This document shows positions 29,436-39,300 of a DNA stretch of 64,000 nt, piece after piece. The DNA is from Yersinia intermedia (GTDB lineage Bacteria; Pseudomonadota; Gammaproteobacteria; Enterobacterales; Enterobacteriaceae): positions 3,100,001 through 3,164,000 of the forward strand of contig NZ_LR134116.1 in NCBI RefSeq assembly GCF_900635455.1. The letters are read 5' to 3'. The first letter of the stretch is position 1. Every line of letters begins with the position of its first letter. Position numbers and translations under genes: made by a program. Below the pieces are notes generated by a model. The model was not told where the DNA came from. It made no database searches and was given only the letters and a program-made list of their open reading frames with translations.

Positions 29436-30485
29436 ATGACTGATTTTAACCCTGTGGATCATCCACATCGTAGATACAACCCATTAAGTGATCAGTGGGT
29501 GTTGGTCTCGCCTCATCGGGCTAAACGCCCATGGCAAGGCCAGCAAGAAGCCCCTGCGACGGAGAATTTGCCCGCGCACGATCCTGATTGCTTCTTGTGC
29601 CCTGGTAATACCCGGGTGACCGGCGATGTCAATCCTGACTATCCGTCAACCTATGTGTTTACCAATGATTTTGCCGCGCTGATGCCTGATACACCTGATG
29701 CGCCGCACAGTGATGATCCTTTGATGCGGAGCCAAAGTGCGCGCGGCACCAGCAGGGTTATTTGCTTCTCACCAGACCACAGTAAGACGCTGCCACAACT
29801 CTCTTTGCCCGCATTGGAAGAGGTTATCCAGACCTGGCAACAACAGAGTGCTGAGTTGGGTCAAACCTACCCTTGGGTACAGGTATTTGAAAATAAAGGC
29901 GCGGCGATGGGGTGCTCTAATCCGCATCCCCATGGACAAATCTGGGCCAATAGCTTTTTGCCGAATGAAGCTGCACGGGAAGACAGCCTGCAACAGCACT
30001 ATTTTCAGCAAAATCAGTCCGTCATGCTGGTCGATTATGCTGAACGTGAGCGTCGTGACGGCAGCAGGACGGTGGTTGAAACCGAGCACTGGCTGGCGGT
30101 AGTGCCCTATTGGGCAGCATGGCCGTTTGAAATATTATTACTGCCAAAAGCCCATGTACTGCGATTAGAAGACCTCTCCGTGGAACAGCGCAGTTGCCTC
30201 GCCATTGCCCTGAAGAAGCTGACCAGCCGCTACGACAACTTGTTCTCGTGCTCTTTTCCCTATTCGATGGGGTGGCATGGCGCACCGTATAACGCAGGCG
30301 ACAACACCCACTGGCAATTGCATGCTCATTTTTATCCGCCGTTGCTGCGCTCGGCGTCGGTACGTAAATTTATGGTGGGTTATGAGATGTTGGCTGAAAC
30401 CCAGCGCGACCTTACAGCAGAACAGGCGGCTGAACACCTGCGGGCAGTAAGTGATGTTCATTATCGAGAAGCCGGAGTCAAATAA
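29436..30485 (+). CDS. galT: GalT, galactose-1-phosphate uridylyltransferase
   Basis: Histidine-triad superfamily transferase, 349 aa, moving UMP from UDP-glucose to galactose-1-phosphate. Zinc-site CFLCPGN.R (residues about 51-60), the active site [13 protein letters not shown] with the nucleophilic His, and the C-terminal [11 protein letters not shown] block are visible. Its last base overlaps the galK start (TAATG). Confidence 0.97.
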   Translation: MTDFNPVDHPHRRYNPLSDQWVLVSPHRAKRPWQGQQEAPATENLPAHDPDCFLCPGNTRVTGDVNPDYPSTYVFTNDFAALMPDTPDAPHSDDPLMRSQSARGTSRVICFSPDHSKTLPQLSLPALEEVIQTWQQQSAELGQTYPWVQVFENKGAAMGCSNPHPHGQIWANSFLPNEAAREDSLQQHYFQQNQSVMLVDYAERERRDGSRTVVETEHWLAVVPYWAAWPFEILLLPKAHVLRLEDLSVEQRSCLAIALKKLTSRYDNLFSCSFPYSMGWHGAPYNAGDNTHWQLHAHFYPPLLRSASVRKFMVGYEMLAETQRDLTAEQAAEHLRAVSDVHYREAGVK

Positions 30486-31636
30486 TGAGTTTAAAACAGC
30501 ATACCCAGGCTATTTTCCGCCAACAGTTTAATCAAGAACCTGACATCACTATCAAAGCACCGGGTCGCGTTAATCTTATTGGTGAACACACCGATTACAA
30601 CGACGGTTTCGTGCTGCCCTGCGCCATTGATTATGAAACGGTTATCAGTTGTGGCAAACGTGATGACCGCCAGATTCGTGTTATTGCTGCTGATTATGAA
30701 AATCAGCAGGATATATTCTCTCTGGATGCGCCAATCGTCCCACATGCCGAATACCGCTGGGCGGATTACGTGCGCGGCGTCGTGAAACACTTGCAACTGC
30801 GCCATGCCGATTTTGGTGGTGCAGATCTGGTGATAAGTGGCAATGTGCCACAAGGTGCGGGCCTCAGCTCTTCAGCCTCACTTGAGGTCGCCGTCGGGCA
30901 AGCACTACAGTCTCTTTATCAATTGCCCCTTAGCGGTGTCGATCTGGCGCTAAATGGGCAAGAGGCAGAGAACCAGTTTGTTGGCTGTAACTGCGGCATT
31001 ATGGATCAGCTCATTTCAGCGCTGGGTAAACAAGATCATGCGCTACTGATCGATTGCCGTACCCTTGAAACCCGTGCCGTGGCAATGCCAGCAAACGTTG
31101 CGGTCGTCATTATTAATTCCAATGTGAAACGGGGCCTGGTTGATAGCGAATACAACACCCGCCGCCAGCAATGTGAAACTGCCGCCCGTTTCTTTGGTGT
31201 TAAAGCCTTGCGTGATGTGGATCCAACGCTGTTCTTCTCTATTCAAGATGAACTGGATCCTGTCGTCGCTAAACGCGCCCGCCATGTGATTACCGAAAAC
31301 GAACGCACGCTAGCAGCCGCAGATGCCCTGGCCTCCGGTGATTTGAAATTGATGGGGCAATTGATGCAGGAGTCTCATATTTCTATGCGTGATGACTTCG
31401 AGATCACAGTTCCGCCGATCGATAGCTTGGTGGATATTGTGAAATCCGTTATTGGGGAGCAAGGTGGTGTTCGTATGACTGGCGGGGGGTTCGGTGGCTG
31501 TATTGTCGCACTGATGCCAACGTCGCTGGTCGAGCAAGTTCGTGCAGCCGTAGCTCAGGAATATCCAGCTCACAGCGGCGGTAGGATCGAAACCTTCTAC
31601 GTATGTCAGGCTTCACAAGGAGCGGGTTTATGCTGA
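30485..31636 (+). CDS. galK: GalK, galactokinase
   Basis: GHMP-family kinase, 383 aa, phosphorylating alpha-galactose at C1. The galactokinase signature [23 protein letters not shown] (about residues 26-48), the ATP-binding [12 protein letters not shown] and the C-terminal [13 protein letters not shown] are all present. It overlaps galT by one base and galM by 7 bases. Confidence 0.97.
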   Translation: MSLKQHTQAIFRQQFNQEPDITIKAPGRVNLIGEHTDYNDGFVLPCAIDYETVISCGKRDDRQIRVIAADYENQQDIFSLDAPIVPHAEYRWADYVRGVVKHLQLRHADFGGADLVISGNVPQGAGLSSSASLEVAVGQALQSLYQLPLSGVDLALNGQEAENQFVGCNCGIMDQLISALGKQDHALLIDCRTLETRAVAMPANVAVVIINSNVKRGLVDSEYNTRRQQCETAARFFGVKALRDVDPTLFFSIQDELDPVVAKRARHVITENERTLAAADALASGDLKLMGQLMQESHISMRDDFEITVPPIDSLVDIVKSVIGEQGGVRMTGGGFGGCIVALMPTSLVEQVRAAVAQEYPAHSGGRIETFYVCQASQGAGLC

Positions 31637-32694
31637 AAAACGACGCTGCATCACCAAGCAGTGTTGACCAGTTAGCACCAGATGGTCAACCCTTTGAATT
31701 GACCGAATTGCATAATAAAACCGGTATGAGTGTGACGCTGATGGACTGGGGCGCAACTTGGTTGTCAGCGGTGCTACCGCTCAACGATGGCGAAAAACGT
31801 GAGTTACTGCTGGGGTGCCAGACTCCCGCAGACTACCTGCACCAAGCCGCTTACCTTGGTGCTACCGTTGGCCGCTATGCTAACCGCATTGCTAATGCGC
31901 AAATCACGGTGGAGGGTAAAACCCTCAATCTGTTACCTAATCAAGGCCCTAACCAACTGCATGGTGGCCCGGAAGGTTTCCATGCTCGCCGCTGGCAAAA
32001 GATTAAGCAGGATGAACGGCAGGTCACTTATCAACTGCACTCACCTAATGGTGATCAAGGTTTCCCCGGAAACCTGACCGCCGAAGTGCAATATCTGTTG
32101 ACGGAAGATAACCGATTGGAAATTCACTATCAGGCTCAGGTTGATAAAACCTGCCCAGTGAACCTGACTAATCATGCTTACTTTAATCTTGATGGTGAAG
32201 GGCTGGACGTGCGGGCACATCGATTGCAGTTATTTGCGGATCGTTATTTACCGGTCGACAGTGAGGGGATCCCAAGCGGCGAGCTGGCTAATGTTGAGAA
32301 AACCGGCATGGATTTCCGTCAACCGAAAACGCTGGCACGCGACTTCCTGCAAGACCGCTGCCAACAGCGGGTTAAAGGCTATGATCATGCTTATCTACTC
32401 CATCGGACTTGCGGTGCGACGGAAAGCCCGGCGGCTCATTTGTGGTCATCTGATAACCGTGTACAAATGAGTGTTTATACCACCGCACCGGCGTTGCAGT
32501 TGTATAGCGGCAACTTCCTTGGTGGAACACCGGCGCGCAAAGGGGGCACTTATGCCAGCTACACCGGTGTAGCACTGGAAAGTGAATTCTTACCTGATAG
32601 CCCTAACCACCCCGAATGGCCGCAACCTGATTGCTGGTTAAAACCGGGCAAAACCTACCGCGCCACCACGGTTTATCACTTTATCGCGCTATAA
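31630..32694 (+). CDS. galM: GalM, aldose 1-epimerase (mutarotase)
   Basis: Mutarotase of 354 aa that supplies alpha-galactose to GalK. Conserved blocks are [40 protein letters not shown] (first catalytic His), [12 protein letters not shown] (second His) and the catalytic Glu in [19 protein letters not shown]. The ATG at 31630 follows AGGAGCGGG and aligns with E. coli GalM. Nine upstream in-frame codons lie within galK and are not needed. Last gene of the gal operon. Confidence 0.96.
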   Translation: MLKNDAASPSSVDQLAPDGQPFELTELHNKTGMSVTLMDWGATWLSAVLPLNDGEKRELLLGCQTPADYLHQAAYLGATVGRYANRIANAQITVEGKTLNLLPNQGPNQLHGGPEGFHARRWQKIKQDERQVTYQLHSPNGDQGFPGNLTAEVQYLLTEDNRLEIHYQAQVDKTCPVNLTNHAYFNLDGEGLDVRAHRLQLFADRYLPVDSEGIPSGELANVEKTGMDFRQPKTLARDFLQDRCQQRVKGYDHAYLLHRTCGATESPAAHLWSSDNRVQMSVYTTAPALQLYSGNFLGGTPARKGGTYASYTGVALESEFLPDSPNHPEWPQPDCWLKPGKTYRATTVYHFIAL

Positions 32695-32699
32695 AACGA

Positions 32700-32820
32700 T
32701 ATACCCGACAGATTTCAAGATGCAGAAAGGCGAAATCCCGATGAGCTGACACCGGTCAGTGATTCGGGTGACAAATCGGTCGGAAATCGATTTGAACGCA
32801 ATTTGAAAGATGACGGGGAC
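32700..32820. repeat. Yersinia palindromic (MITE-like) repeat, about 120 bp
   Basis: Starts TATACCCGACAGATTTCAAG directly after galM and ends AATTTGAAAGATGACGGGG. Internal inverted segments include AATCCCGATGAGCTGAC against GTCAGTGATTCGGG. It may serve as the transcript end of galETKM, since no other terminator is seen here. Confidence 0.7.
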
Positions 32821-32927
32821 AACTACCCATATTCAACACTGCCGACTACGCTTAACAGCATCTATCTGCGGTGATACTGACCTGTTCTCCGCCCTTCCCG
32901 ACCCTCAACATTATTTAAGGAACGTTT

Positions 32928-33263
32928 ATGCGCCTAACTACCCTATGGTTACTTTGTGCTGGATTACTACTTAGTGTAAATGTAATGGCAGCAGATACGG
33001 CGAAAACACCGTCACCCGCTCAGGCCGCACAACAGAAAAAGATGACTGACTGTAATCAGCAAGCGACGACCCAGTCACTGAAAGGTGATGAGCGGAAGAC
33101 GTTTATGAGCCAGTGCCTGAAAGCACAGATTCATCCCGATGAAAAAGCCCTGACGCCGCAACAGCAGAAAATGAAAAGCTGCAATGCCGACGCGGCGACC
33201 AAAGCGTTAAAAGGTGATGAGCGTAAAACCTTTATGAGCACCTGCCTGAAGAAAGCCGCCTAA
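32928..33263 (+). CDS. psiF: PsiF family periplasmic protein
   Basis: Small exported protein of 111 aa. A signal peptide (about residues 1-21, ending VMAA) is followed by two copies of the PsiF repeat, each with KM..CN..A....LKGDERKTFMS.CLK, at about residues 38-66 and 82-110. The paired cysteines in each repeat suggest disulfides in the periplasm. E. coli psiF is induced by phosphate starvation but its role is unknown. No convincing Pho box was recognised upstream. It has a strong AAGGAACG ribosome-binding site. Confidence 0.88.
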   Translation: MRLTTLWLLCAGLLLSVNVMAADTAKTPSPAQAAQQKKMTDCNQQATTQSLKGDERKTFMSQCLKAQIHPDEKALTPQQQKMKSCNADAATKALKGDERKTFMSTCLKKAA

Positions 33264-33274
33264 TCCCCGCAACC

Positions 33275-33297
33275 GATGGGGTATTTAATACCCCATC
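33275..33297. terminator. Hairpin downstream of psiF
   Basis: A perfect 11-bp inverted repeat GATGGGGTATT/AATACCCCATC with a one-base centre lies 12 bases after the psiF stop. The tail (TATTAATTGG) is only weakly T-rich, so termination efficiency is uncertain. Confidence 0.6.
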
Positions 33298-33310
33298 TAT
33301 TAATTGGTTA

Positions 33311-33374
33311 TATACCCTAAATAATTCGAGTGGCACGAAGGCGGTAAGCGCGGGAACCCCAATGAGCTTAACTT
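33311..33374. repeat. Half of a Yersinia palindromic repeat
   Basis: TATACCCTAAATAATTCGAG followed by GCACGAAGGCGG...CCCCAATGAGCTTAA is the left half of the same repeat family as at 20340. The right end is missing, so this is a truncated copy. Confidence 0.6.
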
Positions 33375-33436
33375 CCGCTAAAAAATTGGCTATGGTTAAA
33401 CACAAACCATTGCTGTTGGCGGCAATCCCGCAATAT

Positions 33437-33455
33437 AATGATAATAGTTATCATT
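33437..33455. promoter_or_regulatory. Fur box upstream of gpmA
   Basis: AATGATAATAGTTATCATT is a perfect inverted repeat of AATGATAA around a 3-base centre. It fits the 7-1-7 Fur model (TGATAAT-A-GTTATCA) with one mismatch. It lies about 100 bases ahead of the gpmA start, a gene also reported as iron/Fur regulated in E. coli. Confidence 0.78.
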
Positions 33456-33554
33456 GAACATTAATCTATACCCAACGATAATTGGCATAGTCAGACGACG
33501 TCTTCAAGTCCTACGGGTGTAGAGATTGAGTTTCACATTAAAGGAGTTAACGCT

Positions 33555-34307
33555 ATGGCAGTAACTAAGCTGGTTCTGGTACGACACGGCGAAAGTCAGT
33601 GGAACAATGAAAACCGTTTCACCGGTTGGTATGATGTTGATTTATCAGAGAAAGGCCGTGGAGAAGCAAAAGCGGCGGGCAAGCTGTTAAAAGACGAAGG
33701 CTTCGCGTTTGATTTCGCTTATACCTCGGTACTGAAACGCGCTATCCACACCTTGTGGAGTGTGCTGGATGAACTGGATCAAGCCTGGCTGCCAACAGAA
33801 AAAACCTGGAAACTGAATGAGCGTCATTACGGCGCACTGCAAGGTCTGGATAAATCAGAAACTGCGGCCAAGTATGGCGACGAGCAAGTTAAATTGTGGC
33901 GTCGTGGTTTTGCTATCACCCCACCTGCGCTGGAAAAAAGCGATGAGCGCTTCCCCGGCAATGACCCACGTTACGCAAAACTTACCGATGCAGAACTGCC
34001 AACCACAGAAAGCCTGGCGCTGACCATTGAGCGTGTCATTCCTTACTGGAATGAAGTGATCAAACCACGCATTGTCAGTGGTGAGCGTGTCATTATCGCC
34101 GCCCACGGTAACTCTCTGCGAGCATTGGTAAAATATCTGGATGACCTGAGCGAAGATGAAATTCTTGAGCTGAACATCCCAACAGCCGTACCTTTGGTAT
34201 ATGAGTTTGATGAAAACTTCAAACCAATCAAACGCTACTATCTGGGTAACGCTGATGAAATCGCGGCTAAAGCCGCTGCGGTTGCCAACCAAGGCAAAGC
34301 GAAGTAA
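33555..34307 (+). CDS. gpmA: GpmA, 2,3-bisphosphoglycerate-dependent phosphoglycerate mutase
   Basis: Glycolytic mutase interconverting 3- and 2-phosphoglycerate, 250 aa (same as E. coli). Phospho-acceptor His is in [10 protein letters not shown] (residue 11). [19 protein letters not shown] and the second catalytic His in [16 protein letters not shown] are intact. Start preceded by AAAGGAG. Expected to be Fur-controlled through the box upstream and to end at the terminator at 34330. Confidence 0.97.
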   Translation: MAVTKLVLVRHGESQWNNENRFTGWYDVDLSEKGRGEAKAAGKLLKDEGFAFDFAYTSVLKRAIHTLWSVLDELDQAWLPTEKTWKLNERHYGALQGLDKSETAAKYGDEQVKLWRRGFAITPPALEKSDERFPGNDPRYAKLTDAELPTTESLALTIERVIPYWNEVIKPRIVSGERVIIAAHGNSLRALVKYLDDLSEDEILELNIPTAVPLVYEFDENFKPIKRYYLGNADEIAAKAAAVANQGKAK

Positions 34308-34329
34308 TCATCCCTGATTAACACCATTA

Positions 34330-34366
34330 AAAAACCCCCGTACATGATCAATGCCGGGGGTTTTTA
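34330..34366. terminator. Terminator between gpmA and aroG
   Basis: Stem AAAACCCCCG/CGGGGGTTTT with a 14-base loop followed by TATTTG. The A/T flanks make it suitable for both the plus-strand gpmA and the minus-strand aroG transcripts. Confidence 0.88.
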
Positions 34367-34381
34367 TTTGCCCGCTCGCTA

Positions 34382-35434
34382 TTATTGGCGGCGCGCTTTC
34401 ACGGCATCTGCTAACTCACGTAATACTGTCTCGGTGTCTTCCCAGCCGATACACGCATCAGTGACACTTTTACCGTAAGTCAGTGGTTCGCCACTTTCCA
34501 GATTCTGATTGCCTTCCACCAAATGGCTCTCAATCATCACACCCATAATCGATTTTTCGCCATGAGCAATCTGGTTGCAGACATCTTTACTGACATCCAT
34601 CTGCTTTTTGAATTGCTTGCTGCTGTTAGCATGGCTGAAATCGATCATGATCTGTGGTTCCAGGCCCGCTTTGCTCAGCCCTTCTTTAACCGCAGCAACA
34701 TGAGCACTGCTGTAGTTTGGCTCTTTGCCACCACGTAGAATGATATGACAATCGTCGTTACCGGCGGTATTTACAATCGCTGAATGACCCCATTTGGTCA
34801 CAGACAGGAAGCAGTGCGGTGCACTGGCTGCATTAATGGCATCAATAGCCACTTTGATAGTGCCATCGGTACCATTTTTAAAACCAACTGGGCAAGACAG
34901 GCCTGAAGCCAGTTCACGGTGAACCTGCGATTCAGTAGTACGAGCGCCGATGGCACCCCAGCTCATCAGGTCAGCTAAATATTGCGGGGTTATCATATCC
35001 AAAAACTCACCCGCTGCTGGCAGCCCGCTCTCGTTGATATCTAACAATAACTTACGCGCGATACGCAAACCGTCATTGATGTCGTAGCTAGCGTCCATAT
35101 GCGGATCGTTAATCAGACCTTTCCAACCCACCGTGGTACGTGGTTTTTCAAAATAAACCCGCATCACCACTTCAAGCTCGCCTTGCAGCTCTTCACGCAA
35201 TGTCAGCAAACGGGCCGCATACTCTTTGGCCGCTTGGGTATCATGAATAGAGCATGGGCCAATGACGACCAACAAGCGATCGTCTTGAGCGCGCAGGATG
35301 TTATGAATCGCTGTGCGGGTCTTGGCTACCGTTTTTGCCGCATTCTCGCTGGCTGGAAACTTCTCTAACAAAGCAACAGGGGGCAGGAGTTCCTTAATTT
35401 CATTAATCCGTAGGTCATCATTCAGGTAATTCAT
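34382..35434 (-). CDS. aroG: AroG, 3-deoxy-7-phosphoheptulonate synthase (Phe-sensitive type)
   Basis: First enzyme of the shikimate pathway, condensing PEP and erythrose-4-phosphate. It is 350 aa, the length of E. coli AroG, and more like AroG than AroF/AroH across its length (for example MNYLNDDLRINEIKELLPPVALLEKFPA). Metal and substrate motifs VIGPCSIHD, GWKGLINDPHMD, GARTTESQVHRELASGLSCPVGFKNGTDG, KWGHSA and IDFSHANSSKQ are present. The ATG at 35434 is chosen by homology; 10 further in-frame codons upstream are unlikely. TyrR control is expected from E. coli, but only a poorly spaced TyrR-like palindrome is visible. Confidence 0.96.
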   Translation of the reverse strand: MNYLNDDLRINEIKELLPPVALLEKFPASENAAKTVAKTRTAIHNILRAQDDRLLVVIGPCSIHDTQAAKEYAARLLTLREELQGELEVVMRVYFEKPRTTVGWKGLINDPHMDASYDINDGLRIARKLLLDINESGLPAAGEFLDMITPQYLADLMSWGAIGARTTESQVHRELASGLSCPVGFKNGTDGTIKVAIDAINAASAPHCFLSVTKWGHSAIVNTAGNDDCHIILRGGKEPNYSSAHVAAVKEGLSKAGLEPQIMIDFSHANSSKQFKKQMDVSKDVCNQIAHGEKSIMGVMIESHLVEGNQNLESGEPLTYGKSVTDACIGWEDTETVLRELADAVKARRQ

Positions 35435-35710
35435 AGTTCTTCCATTAAGCCTTGTGGCGATCATCGCACGACGTCTATCTGTACCAATCTAGTTGAACCA
35501 ATCTAGCTGGTGAATTGAACGCTGTAAATCTTCTTTATTACATTTGGTATTCTGTACAGATAAATAGCAATAACGCGGTTTACTCGATAAGACATCAACT
35601 TATTGAATGAAACCATCAATTTTTATCTGGATTATTATTTGTTATAAAATCATTAATAAGAGCCATAATCGGTTATCACCACCTCCTATCCCTAAAGGTT
35701 AATACGTTTT
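35435..35710. other. aroG/response-regulator divergent intergenic region
   Basis: This AT-rich region of 276 bases separates divergent genes. It contains a 10-bp direct repeat ACCAATCTAG at 35483 and 35497 and TGTAAATCTTCTTTATTACA at 35533-35552, which resembles a TyrR box except that its halves are 8 rather than 6 bases apart. No gene is supported. Confidence 0.45.
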
Positions 35711-36319
35711 ATGCCTAGGTTACTGTTAGTTGATGATCACCCGGTGGTACATGTTGCCCTTGAAGCCGCGCTGATGCGCGCGACCCAACGCTACCACCTG
35801 CATTGCGCTGCTGATGACCAGCAGGCGTTGGCCTTATTGGCGGAATATCACTTCGATCTGCTCATTTTGGATATCAGTTTGCCACAGCTTGACGGCTTGC
35901 AGTTTTTACGCAAAATCCGCCGCCACTATCCGCAGCAATCCATCATGATTTATACCGCCCAGGAAGAAGAGGTTTATGCCAAAATGGCTTATTCCGCTGG
36001 GGCTCAGGGTTTTATGCATAAAGGGCAGCCGATGGATCAACTATTGCAGGCCATTGGTGACGTGATTGCGGGCCAATTAGTGTTCCCCGCCAGTACACTG
36101 GAAAGCGGCTCCACACCTAACAATGAAAAATACCATTTAACCCAGAAAGAGCTGCAAATATTGGGATTACTCAGTAAAGGCCATTCTAATTTACATATTG
36201 CTGAGTTACTGAATATCAGTAATAAAACGGTCAGCACACATAAGAAAAATATCCTCAATAAAACCGGTGCCGCAAATTTACTGGCATTGATTGCCGTATT
36301 TAACGAGCTACAGCCATGA
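35711..36319 (+). CDS. EvgA/BvgA-like response regulator (NarL family)
   Basis: Response regulator of 202 aa. The receiver domain (about 1-120) has the acidic pair at residues 8-9 (LLVDDHP), phospho-acceptor Asp54 (LLILDISLPQLDG) and Lys104 (FMHKGQ). A LuxR/NarL-type helix-turn-helix follows at about 140-200 (LTQKELQILGLLSKGHSNLHIAELLNISNKTVSTHKKNILNKTG). The stop overlaps the start of the adjacent hybrid kinase (ATGA), so the two form a cognate pair. The layout regulator-then-kinase and the regulator type are those of EvgA-EvgS and BvgA-BvgS. Targets cannot be predicted from the window. Confidence 0.9.
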   Translation: MPRLLLVDDHPVVHVALEAALMRATQRYHLHCAADDQQALALLAEYHFDLLILDISLPQLDGLQFLRKIRRHYPQQSIMIYTAQEEEVYAKMAYSAGAQGFMHKGQPMDQLLQAIGDVIAGQLVFPASTLESGSTPNNEKYHLTQKELQILGLLSKGHSNLHIAELLNISNKTVSTHKKNILNKTGAANLLALIAVFNELQP

Positions 36320-39300
36320 GAAGATGCTGGTTGGTATTGTTATTAATTGCTCAATTCAGCCTGCTGCTACTGCCCGCACAAGCGATCTCTGCTTTGCACT
36401 ACAATTTAGTTAGTAGTCTGAACATGCCAGCCAGCACACCGTTTATCACGCCCAATAATCCATGGCGCAACGCTACTTTGCGGGTTGGCATCCTCAACGA
36501 CAATGTGAGTCCCTATAATATTATTGTCGACCACGACCTGTACGGGCTGAATGCCGATTATCTTAACTATATTAAGCAGGCAACCGGTGCCAATGTAGTG
36601 GTGATAGGTTTCTCTGACGCCAAAACCCTGAATCAGGCATTAAAACAAGGTGATATTGACCTGTTGTTTGGTTTGCCTCGTAGCGCATTAAATCCTAATT
36701 TATTTATATCAAAACCCTATTTTGTCAGTAAATTACTGGTATTACGTAGCCGCCAGAATAGCCGTCAGGTGATGCTAAACTCGGCTGATGCGCGCATTGC
36801 TATTAGTAAAATGGCCGGTATGCAGTTGGTCGATGAAATTCAGAATAAAATACCGCATAACCAACTGTTTGATAATAACCTGCAAGCCATTTACTCCCTG
36901 TTAAACGGCCTTAACGACTACTTTATTGCCGATGAAACCAGTGCCAGCTTTATTATTGATCAACTGCAACTGGGGCAAATTTATCAAGTTGAAAGTGATA
37001 TAAAACCCGGCAGTCTCTCTCTGGTGTTTGCGGCAACCAACCCGGCATTGATAGAGACGCTTGATCACGTTATCAGCAACGCCCCAATGGAGGTTCTGAA
37101 TACTATCCAGGGCCGCTGGAGTAAAAAGATCCCCAGCTATCTCGATACCGGCAATGCTGATCTCACCCGCATGGAGCAAGAGTGGGTTAAGGCCCACCCC
37201 GTGGTTTATTATGCCGCCATCGATGATGATTATCCCTTTACTTATCGTGACAGCGATAAACAACCGCGTGGTTATATTGTCGATATCCTCAATACTATTG
37301 CGCAAAATACTGGCCTGCAATTTTCGCCAGTCTGGAGCAGTAACCCACGGTTGGCCGATCAACAAGTTCAACAAAATCAGGCCATGATGCGTGCCTTGCT
37401 GCCGCTAGCGGGGGGTTTCAAAGCACAATATGACAGCTCGATACCCATTCACCGTGCTCTGTGGGGGGTGTATACCAATGCGTTCACCCGTGATGTCTCA
37501 ACGTGGGGAGATCTGTCTGGCAAGCGCCTCGGTGTGGTGGAAGGGGATTTAGGTCAGCAACTGCTCCCCAGACAAACCACGGCTATAGTCTTTACTAACC
37601 GCAAAGCGATGTATGATGCATTGGCTAATGGCCAGTTAGACGGGCTGATTGATAATGTTATCTCGGCCAACTTTATGGTTCTCTCTCGCTATGCCGGCGT
37701 AATCAAACTGGCATTTGCAGCAGATAACATTGCTTATCCGTTGGCCTTTGGCGTCGCCCAGCACTCGCCGTTACTGTTGTCGATTCTCAATAAAAACTTG
37801 CTACAAATTCCCCCCGCCACTCTGCAATCGTTACGTGATGAATGGGTGTCCGATCCTCGTAATATCATTGATGCGGTGAATGAGAATCGCATGATGCCCC
37901 CTGCCACATGGTTGTTTAGCACCCTTGGCGGGTTGTTGATATTGCTCTTAGTGGTCATGATCCGCCGTTTTATTCAGCGGCGCAAAGAGCGGCGTGAACG
38001 AGAAATCTTGGAACAGGCACGCCAGCAAGCCGAAACCGCCAATAAAATGAAAAGTAAGTTTCTGGCGACCATCAGCCATGAACTACGAACACCAATGAAT
38101 GCCATCCTTGGTCTATTGGAACTGGAGCTAAAAAAAACCACTGCCACACAGGGTAACTTGCCCGTTATTTACAGCTCAGCATCATCATTACTAAGCCTGC
38201 TCAATGACTTACAAGATTATGCCAAGCTGGAAACCGGTTCGTTACAGCTATTACCACAACCTACTGCGTTGATCCCTTGGATTAATCATATTCGCGCGGT
38301 TTATCAACCGTTGCTGGGTATGCGGCCAATAACCTTAAATGTCAGTTACAGCGATAACTTACCTGAAAGAGTTCTGCTTGATGGCGGTCGTTTACTTCAG
38401 GTCATGAACAATCTAATTAACAATGCCATTAAGTTTACCCGCCAAGGTGAAATTAATGTTCGGATGGCGTGGCAACCGCAGCACGAGGGGCAAGGAGAGT
38501 TGATATTGCAGGTGGAAGACAGTGGTTGTGGGATAGCCGCTGCGGAAATACCCCACCTGTTCCAGCCCTTTTATCGAGTTGAGACCAGCAACAATCTGAT
38601 GATTCAAGGCAGTGGTTTGGGCTTGTCGATCTGCAAGGAGCTGATTGATCGAATGGATGGCACTATCAGTCTGACCTCAGAGCTGAATCAGGGTACGGTA
38701 GTCACCGTCCAATTATGGGTTGCCGTGGAGACGACATCGGCTGCCATAATGAGGCCCGCAACAGCATCGACTGGCATGTTATATCTACCGCCCTCCCGTG
38801 TCGCGATAGTTGATGACCACCCGAGTAATCTGCTGCTGATGCAACAACAACTCAGGCATTTTGGTATTGAATCTGAACTGTTTGATAATGGCCGCCAGCT
38901 ATTACACGCGCATTCTCAGCAGCCTTTCGATATGCTGTTTGTCGATTACAATATGCCCACGTTGGATGGTTTTACCCTCGCGCGGATCATTCGCCGACAG
39001 GAGCGCCAATCTCAGTGTATGGCGGCAAAAATCATCCTTTGCTCAGCTGATGTACAAGAATTTACCCATATCCAGCCAGGGAATATTGTTATCGACCATT
39101 GGCTGACCAAGCCAGTGATACTCAGTGACATTGAGCGGGTGTTACGCATACAAACCGTGATGGCCGAAGAAAAGCAGGTTAACGATAATCTGCGGGAAAC
39201 GCTCTTACGGTTGGGTAATCAAGACCCAATCATGGTGCGCAAGTTAACAGTTACGCTACTTGATTCCGTGGTGCATGACAGCCAACAACTTGCACTGGCA

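Noticed and set aside
35533..35552. TyrR box for aroG (TGTAAATCTTCTTTATTACA)
   Set aside because: The half sites are 8 instead of 6 bases apart and one half is imperfect, so I do not annotate it as an operator.
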